From Desulfuromonas sp. (GTDB lineage: Bacteria; Desulfobacterota; Desulfuromonadia; Desulfuromonadales; Geopsychrobacteraceae): 47,177 nucleotides of DNA. The notes under the pieces were generated by a model. The model was not told where the DNA came from. It did no database searches and saw only the letters and a list, made by a program, of their open reading frames with translations. The DNA is taken from the NCBI GenBank assembly GCA_002868865.1, contig PKUC01000046.1:1-47177 (forward strand), given 5' to 3'. Numbering within the stretch: position 1 is the stretch's first letter; each line of letters opens with the position of its first letter. This document shows, piece by piece, positions 16,087 through 24,054 of this stretch. The translations under genes and the position numbers were made by a program.

Positions 16087-16420
16087 GATTTGCCAAAGGT
16101 GTTCTCGAAAAATCTTCAGAGATAGTAACATTTCGATATTGTTCAATTAATCGAGTTGTGTCGCCAGTCAAAATTCTGTCCTCTTCTCGGATTTTGTGTA
16201 GTTTTCTTGGCAAGATTACACAAAAATTACACAGAGATTTTCGGAATCTCTCGGTTAGCTTTCTGTGACTATCAAGTTGGTGTCCACTGTCAACGATATA
16301 GCCACTGGAATAATTACTTCAAGGTAATACATTTCAGTCCCTCCCCATCATGATCATCAAACAGCTCTCACTCAAAAAACAACAAAATCGCCGATCAGCA
16401 TATTGCGACAGCAGCGGTTC
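16087..16420. other. left-end noncoding region of the island
   Basis: About 330 bp of AT-rich sequence without a supported gene. It holds the two ATTACACA arm-type motifs (16215-16222, 16226-16233) and a possible terminator for the Piwi gene near 16370-16411 (- strand GTCGC/GCGAT stem followed by a T-rich run). Confidence 0.5.
16215..16233 (+). repeat. putative integrase arm-type sites, left end
   Basis: ATTACACA occurs at 16215-16222 and again at 16226-16233 (11-bp period). The same motif, orientation and period recur at 31331-31349 at the other end of the island, as expected for arm-binding sites of a tyrosine integrase. Confidence 0.5.
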
Positions 16421-17977
16421 TTAATTGTGTGGTACATGATGCAACCCTGAGAACTGGTGGTTTGTCTCTCCAATCGCAGCTAGTCCATTCGACCAATAGA
16501 TCGGCGCAGGTGACCTTGTAGGACTCAATCCTAGTGTGGGCGCATAACACAAACCGACTATAAGGTCACTGACAACCTCCTTCCCAAGAGAAAGTCCATC
16601 ATGCACAAGGCGAGTTTTTAGCGGCAGGTTTATTTGACTTTGGTTTCGACTACGTGATGTCACTATAAAGTCATAGTCGCTACCTTTAGGCTTACAGAAA
16701 CTTCCCTCTTGAGCACAACTTTCACCTGTTATCATTAATGGTACGGGGTGTTTGATGACCTCAACAAAAGAAAAACCATTATTAAAAAAAGGTTCGTAGA
16801 CCTCCAACTTTTCATGCTGAAACATGCGCCCGTCACGTAAGATCAAAGGAAGATAGTTCCCAGCAAAGTTTTTACGGAGCGTCAGGTAACACCAATTGAG
16901 TGCGTCAACAAGACTCTTCTCTCTGATTGTTTCATCTCGAACCTGCTTTCCTCGCCAATAACCAATGAGGTGCCCTTTTTCATTCACCAGCGTAGCGACG
17001 AGCCAGCTATGCTTACGGTGCTTTGGATGCCCAAGGTCTAAACCAATAAAAACCAATGGATGTTTTGAATTAATGGCAGGAAGGCGAACGGAATAAGCAG
17101 ACCCCCCCGCACTTTCTAGCAGGATTCCAGCTTGATCGAAAGCAGACCATTTCAAAGCCGAATTATCTAAAGAGAACAGTCTATATGGTATCCTCTGAGC
17201 ATCCAGGCCATCAAGAAAACTTGCTTCTTCTGCCCTTAATCTTTCTCCTTTTTTACCATTTACCCCAAACAGTACAACGGGAGAACTTCCATTGTTTATT
17301 TCATACTGTATTTCCTTTGGATGGATAATTTTGAGATTGAGATAAACATTCATCCGTCGGAAGGCATCTTTAAGATGATAGGAATATATCTCGAGCGTCC
17401 TGGGGTCATCCGAAAAGCAACAAAGAAGAAGTTTAAAGTTGTCAGGATTTCTTTCCGGCCCTACGCGACTAAGGTTTGTGCCCGGAGAAAGATTAAGAGG
17501 AAACTCTCGCAGATCTTTTCCAAATATCCTCTTTGTCCCATTAGTCAAGTTACTTTTGGATACGATCAGATCGATCGGTTCAGGCGCAAGAAAGTTATCA
17601 TCCCTTGTAAGGGCCCCATGAAAGGCCTTAATCGATGAAATCACCTTTGACGGTGCCAGAGGGCTTGGCATCTCACCATTTGGGAACAAACGCCAGGAGG
17701 GAATTTCTGTTGGCCATTTACTGCTAGCTTCAAAATAATAACGATGTGAAGTAATAGCGATGGCGTGTTTTTTATGGGCCAGTCTAATGAGTGATGTTTT
17801 GAAGCCGTCAGCATATTCAAATTTATTTTTAGCTGGTTTTCTTTGAGAATCTTGCCAAACACGACCTCTTGCCTGCCAACGATAGCCAAGCTTTTTGGCG
17901 CCGCATTCAAGATGGGTATCCCAGCCTTCGTGTTCCTGAATAGCATAGAGCATGAGATACGGTTGAGTGGTGCCCAT
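16421..17977 (-). CDS. short Piwi/prokaryotic Argonaute-like protein
   Basis: A 518-residue protein whose C-terminal half (~305-505) has the Piwi RNase H fold pattern. FIGLDLGHP gives the first catalytic Asp (D314), a Glu (E349 or E353) may be the glutamate finger, LILRDGRMFQHE gives D382, and the C-terminal block RLVHDG...SPTRSPAPIYWSNGLA has the family's TR-x-PAP-x-Y ending. The fourth catalytic residue is uncertain (H459 or D460; strict alignment to eukaryotic Ago would put R456 there). Residues ~185-300 fit a MID-like domain; no PAZ or APAZ domain is recognised, and the first ~185 residues are unfamiliar. It starts 6 bp after the stop of the RelE-UvrD helicase gene, so the two form an operon. 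A role in nucleic-acid-guided defence is inferred. Composition is AT-richer than the restriction genes beside it. Confidence 0.8.
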   Translation of the reverse strand: MGTTQPYLMLYAIQEHEGWDTHLECGAKKLGYRWQARGRVWQDSQRKPAKNKFEYADGFKTSLIRLAHKKHAIAITSHRYYFEASSKWPTEIPSWRLFPNGEMPSPLAPSKVISSIKAFHGALTRDDNFLAPEPIDLIVSKSNLTNGTKRIFGKDLREFPLNLSPGTNLSRVGPERNPDNFKLLLCCFSDDPRTLEIYSYHLKDAFRRMNVYLNLKIIHPKEIQYEINNGSSPVVLFGVNGKKGERLRAEEASFLDGLDAQRIPYRLFSLDNSALKWSAFDQAGILLESAGGSAYSVRLPAINSKHPLVFIGLDLGHPKHRKHSWLVATLVNEKGHLIGYWRGKQVRDETIREKSLVDALNWCYLTLRKNFAGNYLPLILRDGRMFQHEKLEVYEPFFNNGFSFVEVIKHPVPLMITGESCAQEGSFCKPKGSDYDFIVTSRSRNQSQINLPLKTRLVHDGLSLGKEVVSDLIVGLCYAPTLGLSPTRSPAPIYWSNGLAAIGETNHQFSGLHHVPHN

Positions 17978-17983
17978 TTGAAA

Positions 17984-20080
17984 CTACATCTCCCAGTTTT
18001 CTGAGCTGATTAATTTATGTAATGAGTCTTTTCGTTCTCCGACCGCACAGACTAATAGTTTTTTCATAGCCCTCGTGCAGGCTACAAAATAAAGTTTTCT
18101 TGCAGCAACAAGCTGGGCGTCAGGATCTTTAGGTTCCAACCAGCTAAATGCTGAAGCGCTAAAATTAGGGATGACAACGACCGGAAACTCAAGGCCTTTT
18201 GCTCCATGTATCTTCATCACCTTGACTCTAGGTGTGTCCAATTCTCCTCCATCGCTATATTCGACGGATGGGACCCCTGCTCCTTCTAGAGACACGGTCA
18301 GTTCTTTAACTTCTCGGCCCGTAGGGCATAAAACCACTGCGCATCCTAATGGTAGCCTTAATGCGCGAAGAGTACTTTTTAGCCAATTTGCAATCTCATC
18401 AACTTGCTGACTTTTTGAGGGAAAAAGTCGAAACTCAGGGCGCTGGCCCGTCCTAACAGGTTCACTAATTGCTGTGTCGGAATCAATTCCATCCAGCCCT
18501 TGAATCAAGTCGTCAGCCCCACGGAGTATCTGGTCTGTTGAACGATAATTTTTCTTTAAGGTTGTTGTTCTATTACCTGTAAATCTCAAACTCTCTACTA
18601 CGCTATTCCATGAAACTCCTTTACCATAAATAGCTTGGTTCATATCGGCAGTAAGATATATATTTTTTTCATTTCTACACAAAGCAGCACAAAGACGCAA
18701 TCCAACCGGCTTGAGATCTTGAGCTTCATCTATAAACACATAGTCGAATAACCTATTATTTGTGTTTTGCTTCTCCAACTTATTGATGTAGTCAAGTGCA
18801 CGAACTTGGGCGTTTTCAAATGTGTTTTTTTTGAGTTTTACGAGCATTAATCTGTAGCGTTGATATATCGACCACACGACCTTTCTTTGCCGTTCATTCA
18901 ACGCTATTTTGCGGCCCGGGCGAGCTATGGACAAATACTCCTGTTCGCTTTTTAGACCCCAACCTTCAATAACCCAAGAGAACTCTTCCTTAAGATAATG
19001 TGAGTCAATATTACGAGGCAAGCCCTCCAAATCACCTACTTCTTTATAAGTGATGATCCTTTGAATTACTTTGTTTATATCTTTGTCATTAATAATGTTG
19101 AGGGGGTATCTGGCTTCCCTGCATATTTGATTAGCCAAACGATCAAGGTTTATTACTTCAAGGTGAGGCATCCACTCTTTGCCGAGATAGGCTTCAAATA
19201 GTTGCTTGGAGGCATGAATCAAGGACTTTGTATATGTTGTAAACAAGACTCTTGGTGGATCATACAATTCCCCTTGCTGCCCATCGCCTTTGATAAGTTG
19301 TGCTGCTTTATAGAGTGCAACGATAGACTTTCCCGTGCCTGGCCCTCCCTTGATCAACATTGGCCACTTAGAGCTTTTAGCTATAGCATGGCTTTGTTCT
19401 TTGTCGAGATTAAGAAGGAGGCGAGAGAGAAGCCCATCCCTGATTTTGCCTAAATCCTCGACTGCTTCAACAACGTATGTTGGCTGAGAAATGACCTGCT
19501 CAATTGCACTTGGCCACAAGCAATCCATGACTCGCAGTTTTACATGCTGAGGGATATTGGCATTGAGAAGCTCTTCTTCGGTTTGGCATTTTAATATTTC
19601 TGCCCAGTGAGGAGTATCGACCCGCCATTTTTTAAGTTGGTTTTCATCGAGAGGGGGAAGCGCCTCGCTTATATTCTTAGATACTTCAGGTGTATCTATT
19701 TGTAAAACTTCAGGGTTACTTGCAATGAATTGAGGTTCTATATCGGGGATGACTTCCATGGCTATTTTTGACGGACCTTGCCCTGGAACGTAGTTCATCC
19801 GATTATATATTTTGTTGTCCTTGCGAGGCCCCATCATCAGGAGTTTTACAGAGCGATTACCCTTATCGACCTCATATATGATTCGATATTCAGGGTCTGT
19901 GAGTGCGTAGCGCCAAAGGTTAGCATAGCCTTTTAATTTCTTAGTTTTCTTGCCTCTTTGAGTATCGGGACTTTCTTCAAGGGTAGAGAAAACTTCTTTG
20001 ACGCATTTCTTTTGAATGCTGACAGGAGCCGCCACAAGATCACTCATGAACGTAGCGCAATTTGCAACTTTATAAGTCAT
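17984..20080 (-). CDS. RelE-type toxin domain fused to a UvrD-family helicase
   Basis: A 698-residue protein. Residues ~1-95 look like a RelE/ParE-type fold (KKLKGYANLWRYAL, then YRIIYEVDKGNRSVKLLMMGPR). After a ~100-residue linker comes a complete superfamily 1 helicase: Walker A KGGPGTGKS (245-252), Walker B FIDEAQD (449-455), LTADMNQAIYG, NYRST (511-515), KIHGAKGLEFPVVV (623-636) and LYFVACTRAMKKLLV. GAGGAGGG lies before the ATG. It is the first gene of a two-gene unit with the Piwi-like protein, 165 bp after hsdR. Whether the RelE-like domain still cleaves RNA or only binds is unknown. UvrD-type activity could supply unwound DNA to the Piwi protein (inference). Confidence 0.82.
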   Translation of the reverse strand: MTYKVANCATFMSDLVAAPVSIQKKCVKEVFSTLEESPDTQRGKKTKKLKGYANLWRYALTDPEYRIIYEVDKGNRSVKLLMMGPRKDNKIYNRMNYVPGQGPSKIAMEVIPDIEPQFIASNPEVLQIDTPEVSKNISEALPPLDENQLKKWRVDTPHWAEILKCQTEEELLNANIPQHVKLRVMDCLWPSAIEQVISQPTYVVEAVEDLGKIRDGLLSRLLLNLDKEQSHAIAKSSKWPMLIKGGPGTGKSIVALYKAAQLIKGDGQQGELYDPPRVLFTTYTKSLIHASKQLFEAYLGKEWMPHLEVINLDRLANQICREARYPLNIINDKDINKVIQRIITYKEVGDLEGLPRNIDSHYLKEEFSWVIEGWGLKSEQEYLSIARPGRKIALNERQRKVVWSIYQRYRLMLVKLKKNTFENAQVRALDYINKLEKQNTNNRLFDYVFIDEAQDLKPVGLRLCAALCRNEKNIYLTADMNQAIYGKGVSWNSVVESLRFTGNRTTTLKKNYRSTDQILRGADDLIQGLDGIDSDTAISEPVRTGQRPEFRLFPSKSQQVDEIANWLKSTLRALRLPLGCAVVLCPTGREVKELTVSLEGAGVPSVEYSDGGELDTPRVKVMKIHGAKGLEFPVVVIPNFSASAFSWLEPKDPDAQLVAARKLYFVACTRAMKKLLVCAVGERKDSLHKLISSENWEM

Positions 20081-20245
20081 TCAGACCCTCCTCTGCAGAA
20101 CCTCTATCGAATCTGCGCAATTCCACTCACAATACAAAAGTTCAGAAGCTTTTCATCTCCGACTTCACCTTGTATTTTTTGCCACCTGAATGAGGCCCAT
20201 CAGAAGTAGAGTGGATTTCGGCAAACATAAACTCTTCCTTTGTTT

Positions 20246-22579
20246 TTATTCCACCCGCCCATACAAATGCCGCTGAAACCCCACAAACGTTTCCCGTATC
20301 AGTGGTATACCCCCGAGCTGTTCCGCTGCGTCGTTGACGTTGCCATACTTCAATTCCAGGAGTCCGGCGAGTTTTGACAGCTCCAGTTCTTCCACGCCGA
20401 CACGGACGTATTCACCCAGCACAAATTCTAGAAACGCCTGCTGCTTGTCGTGATGACGGGCCAGAATCTCGCCCTTGTGGGCTTCGACGCGCTCTCCACG
20501 GCTGATCGGCGGCAGGGTAAAGGCGATGTAGGCCAGCACATCGAACACATCACTCTGCTCGGCGTTGATCATGACCTTGGCTTCGTTGATCTGCTCGTCG
20601 CCAAAGCCCTTCTCGGCCAGTCCTTGCAGGAGCGCTTTGCGGGTCGTCGGATCACTCCAGAGGGTGCGGAGCTCGTCTTCGTTTTTGAACAGGGCCGGCA
20701 GTTCTCCATAGAGCTGTTCGACAAACTGGGGCGCCGACATCGGTTTGCCATCCGGGCTCCAGAAGGTGGTCGACATCATCGACTGGATTGTTCGCTCTTT
20801 GCCGTCGGCCAGCTTGACAATAATCCGCTCGCGTCTCTTTTTCTCACCCCCCTCTTTGGGGAGATCGTCGGTGGGCTCAAACGCCGCCTCCGATTCACGC
20901 ACTTCGGGAACTGGCCGCGTCGCTGCGCTTTCCGGTTCTTCCGGTTCGCCGTCCCATTCCGGATCACTGAAGTGCTTGTAGGCCTGCACGAAATCGTAGA
21001 TGGTGAAGTAGTCCTTGCCATCAAACAGGCGCGTGCCTCGGCCGACGATCTGCTTGAACTCGATCATCGAACCCACCGGACGCATCAGCACGATGTTGCG
21101 CACATTGCGGGCATCAACGCCGGTGGAGAGCTTCTGCGAGGTGGTCAGGATGGTGGGGATGGTCTTTTCGTTGTCCTGAAAGGTGCGCAACCAGCGTTCC
21201 CCTTCAGCGCCGTCGCGGGCCGTGACCCGCACGCAGTAGTTCGGGTCGGTGCTGGTCTTCATCTGGTTAATCAGGTCGCGCACCGCAGCGGCATGATCCT
21301 GAGTGGCGCAGAACACCAGCGTTTTTTGTCTCTGGTTGATCATCTCCATGAAGACCTTGACCCGGTAGGCTTCCCGCTCGCGGATCTCGATGATCCGGTT
21401 GAAGTCGTCCTCACCGTAGAGCCTGCCTTCCTCGATCTCCCCTTCGATGATCCTGTCATCAGCGGTATAGACATAATCATCCAGCGTGGTGGCGATCTGC
21501 TGCACCTTGAACGGGGTCAAAAAGCCATCGTTAATCCCTTCCTTGAGCGAGTAGATATAGACCGGCTCGCCGAAGTAGTTATAGGTGTCGGCGTTGGTCG
21601 TGCGCTTGGGGGTAGCGGTCAGACCTAACTGCACGGCTGGCGAGAAATACTCCATGATGCCGCGCCAGTTGCTTTCGTCGTTGGCTCCGCCACGGTGACA
21701 TTCGTCGATGATGATGAAGTCGAAGAAGTCGGGCGGATAGTCACCGAAACTCGGGGCGGGGTTGCCGTCGGCATCGCGGCCGGTCATGAAGGTTTGGAAG
21801 ATGGTGAAGAAGACGCTGCCGTTTTTCGGAACCATCCCTTTTTTGCGGATGATTTCCGGATCGATGCGCACCAGGGCATCTTCGGGGAAGGCGGAGAAGG
21901 AATTGTAGGCCTGATCGGCCAGGATGTTGCGGTCCGCCAGAAAGAGGATGCGCGGCCGACGCTTGCCGTCCCTGCCCAGCGTCCAGCGACTGTGAAACAG
22001 TTTCCAAGCGATCTGAAAGGCAATGGCAGTTTTACCTGTGCCGGTCGCCAGGGTCAGCAGGATGCGATCCTTGCCCTCGACAATCGCTTCCAGCGCCTTA
22101 TTGATGGCGTTGTGCTGGTAGTAGCGGGGTTGCCACTGACCACTCTTGTCCTCGAACGGCACATCGGCAAAACGGTCGCGCCATCCGCTCTCTTCGGCAT
22201 AGGTCATGGCCCACAGGTCGTCCGGGCTGGGGTACTTGTCTACAGACCCTTCCTTGCCGGTTGCCATGTCGATCTGGTAAATGCCAACGCCGTTGGTCGA
22301 ATAGGTGAAGCGGGTCTGCAGCATCCCGGCGTATCGCTTGGCCTGCGCAACGCCTTCGGTATCGGGCAGATCGCGCCGTTTGGCTTCGATCACCGCCAGT
22401 TTCTGTCCGCGATAGATCAGCACATAATCGGCGATGTCCTGCTTTGAGCGTTTACCCGCACCCTGCAGGCGACCCAGCGTGATCACTTCACGGCGGATGC
22501 GACTGTCTTCGACAACGCCCCAGCCCGCTGCTTTTAAGGCGGGGTCGATCAGTTCGGCGCGGGTATCGGCTTCGTTCAT
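20246..22579 (-). CDS. hsdR: type I restriction enzyme subunit HsdR (EcoEI-like)
   Basis: Motor and nuclease subunit of a type I restriction-modification complex (777 aa). The N-terminal nuclease centre DYVLIYRGQKLAVIEAKRRD shows D51, E65 and K67. The SF2 helicase has LATGTGKT (Walker A, near residue 180), IIDECHRGG, GLTATPKRT and IVGRGTRLF. The C-terminal third fits the EcoEI-type R subunit tail. Its ATG overlaps the preceding stop by ATGA, so it is translated with hsdM, hsdS and the AlbA/ATPase gene. It is intact. GC content is higher than in the two genes that follow it. Confidence 0.93.
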   Translation of the reverse strand: MNEADTRAELIDPALKAAGWGVVEDSRIRREVITLGRLQGAGKRSKQDIADYVLIYRGQKLAVIEAKRRDLPDTEGVAQAKRYAGMLQTRFTYSTNGVGIYQIDMATGKEGSVDKYPSPDDLWAMTYAEESGWRDRFADVPFEDKSGQWQPRYYQHNAINKALEAIVEGKDRILLTLATGTGKTAIAFQIAWKLFHSRWTLGRDGKRRPRILFLADRNILADQAYNSFSAFPEDALVRIDPEIIRKKGMVPKNGSVFFTIFQTFMTGRDADGNPAPSFGDYPPDFFDFIIIDECHRGGANDESNWRGIMEYFSPAVQLGLTATPKRTTNADTYNYFGEPVYIYSLKEGINDGFLTPFKVQQIATTLDDYVYTADDRIIEGEIEEGRLYGEDDFNRIIEIREREAYRVKVFMEMINQRQKTLVFCATQDHAAAVRDLINQMKTSTDPNYCVRVTARDGAEGERWLRTFQDNEKTIPTILTTSQKLSTGVDARNVRNIVLMRPVGSMIEFKQIVGRGTRLFDGKDYFTIYDFVQAYKHFSDPEWDGEPEEPESAATRPVPEVRESEAAFEPTDDLPKEGGEKKRRERIIVKLADGKERTIQSMMSTTFWSPDGKPMSAPQFVEQLYGELPALFKNEDELRTLWSDPTTRKALLQGLAEKGFGDEQINEAKVMINAEQSDVFDVLAYIAFTLPPISRGERVEAHKGEILARHHDKQQAFLEFVLGEYVRVGVEELELSKLAGLLELKYGNVNDAAEQLGGIPLIRETFVGFQRHLYGRVE

Positions 22580-24054
22580 TCGATAACCTCCCAGTGACCG
22601 CCCTTGGCAGGTCCAATCCGTTGTAACTTGTTATCAGCCTGCAATTTCTGGATATTTCTTTCTATTGATCTTTCTGTTACGCCAATTTGACTGGACAGTT
22701 CGGGTATCGTGATAGCGGGATTCTCTCGAATCGCATCAAGTATTTTCCCCGACGTTTTCCCCGACGTTTTCCCCGACGTTTTCCCCGACGTTTTCCCCGA
22801 CGTTTTCCCCGACACTTGCTCGGTTTCTACCGGCGCTTGTACCGTCCCTATCAATTTCACCAGAGCATCATCTAAGCGCACACCAGAGTGCAAGGGCAGC
22901 ACAAAACGGAAAATATCATTCTCAAACAATTCCGGGCTTTCACCGCCGTAGTCTCGACAGTAGCGGAACATTTTGCGCACGCCAGAACCTAGCTCGTCGG
23001 CGCGACCGATCTCTTTAAAAAAGCGGGCGATTACCGGATTTTTGGGGAAGGGAGAAAAGTTGTCCGGCTCTATAAGACCATGACCGTGGGGGCGATTGGC
23101 GTTTTCGGTCCGCACCTGCCCCTGCTCAATGACCAGCTTGGCCGGAAAAGCGTTGAGAAATTCCCGATGAATCAGCAGATTGGTCACAGCCTCGCGGAAG
23201 ATATGATCGCGGATGCTGATGCGCTGCGTCCCTTCCAGGTAAAAGCTGTCGGGCAGATGCTTGGCGACAAAGGCCATCAGGCGATCATGACTGTCCAGCA
23301 GGTTGGTGCGGATATCATCGCGATCATCGTAGCGATCCAGATTCTGCCGGCGCAAAATCGCATCGGTGCGATGGTGCGGCAATGCCGAAAGAATCACATC
23401 ATCACGGCCTAACAGCAGCACCGCCGCCAGAGTAAAGCCCTCTTTGCCCGTTTGAAAATCGTGCCCGTACAGCTGGGCGCTTTTGACCAGCTCCAGATCG
23501 TCCATCCCCTGCCAGGGGTGACCGGGTCGCTCAAGGGTGGCCAACTTGCGGGCGCGAGCGATCAGATCCTCGCGTAAATCCGACAGCTTCACAAAGGGGA
23601 AGATCCGGTTTTCCGAATAGGTGGTCTGCTTGCGCTGATAGAGCGCCGCAACCGATTGGGTGTTGTCGGTAATATTGAAGTCACCGTCTTCGTTGCGGTC
23701 GAAAATTTTGCCGTTGCAGCGATGCACCTGCGAGCTTTGTGGCACATACACATGAAGTACGGTCTGCCCTTCGATGGCGAGTTCTTCAATGTCCAGATAG
23801 AAAGGCGGGCTGATCTTCTGCGGACTGTTGAGGGCCGAGACAAAGTCTTTCTTGATCTGTTCAGCGGCCGCAGGATCGACCCCCGTCACTTTGCCGTCAT
23901 CGCCAACACCAAGAAACAAATCACCACCGCTGCGGTTCAGGAAAGCGCACACTGTTTCGTAGACGTCACGGTTTATGGCAGTGCGGCAGGTTTTGAACTC
24001 GACCTGTAGGCCTTCGCCCTGTTTCAACAGGGCCTGTATACGTGTTCCGTTCAT
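22576..24054 (-). CDS. AlbA_2/Schlafen-type ATP-binding protein with winged helix, inside the hsd operon
   Basis: A 492-residue protein. The N-terminal AlbA_2 (Schlafen-like) domain shows GLQVEFKTCRTAIN and NRSGGDLFLGVGDDGKVTG. A GHKL-like ATPase region follows (EAVTNLLIHREF; GRADELGSGVRKMFRYC), then a linker of nearly perfect SGKT repeats (about residues 415-440), then a winged-helix domain (TIPELSSQIGVTERSIERNIQKLQ). Such proteins are common regulators or accessory genes next to type I systems. It overlaps both hsdS and hsdR by ATGA, so it is firmly part of the operon. Its exact job (regulation or RNA/nucleotide-linked immunity) is unknown. Confidence 0.83.
   Translation of the reverse strand: MNGTRIQALLKQGEGLQVEFKTCRTAINRDVYETVCAFLNRSGGDLFLGVGDDGKVTGVDPAAAEQIKKDFVSALNSPQKISPPFYLDIEELAIEGQTVLHVYVPQSSQVHRCNGKIFDRNEDGDFNITDNTQSVAALYQRKQTTYSENRIFPFVKLSDLREDLIARARKLATLERPGHPWQGMDDLELVKSAQLYGHDFQTGKEGFTLAAVLLLGRDDVILSALPHHRTDAILRRQNLDRYDDRDDIRTNLLDSHDRLMAFVAKHLPDSFYLEGTQRISIRDHIFREAVTNLLIHREFLNAFPAKLVIEQGQVRTENANRPHGHGLIEPDNFSPFPKNPVIARFFKEIGRADELGSGVRKMFRYCRDYGGESPELFENDIFRFVLPLHSGVRLDDALVKLIGTVQAPVETEQVSGKTSGKTSGKTSGKTSGKTSGKILDAIRENPAITIPELSSQIGVTERSIERNIQKLQADNKLQRIGPAKGGHWEVIE
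22742..22813. repeat. 12-bp tandem repeat within the AlbA/ATPase gene
   Basis: Five perfect and one imperfect copy of a 12-bp unit (on the + strand cgttttccccga), encoding consecutive SGKT tetrapeptides. Because the unit is a multiple of three, changes in copy number lengthen or shorten the linker without breaking the frame. Perfect identity implies recent expansion. Confidence 0.9.

Noticed and set aside
22742-22813. CRISPR-like array
   Set aside because: The repeat is a 12-bp direct tandem without spacers and lies in a coding frame.
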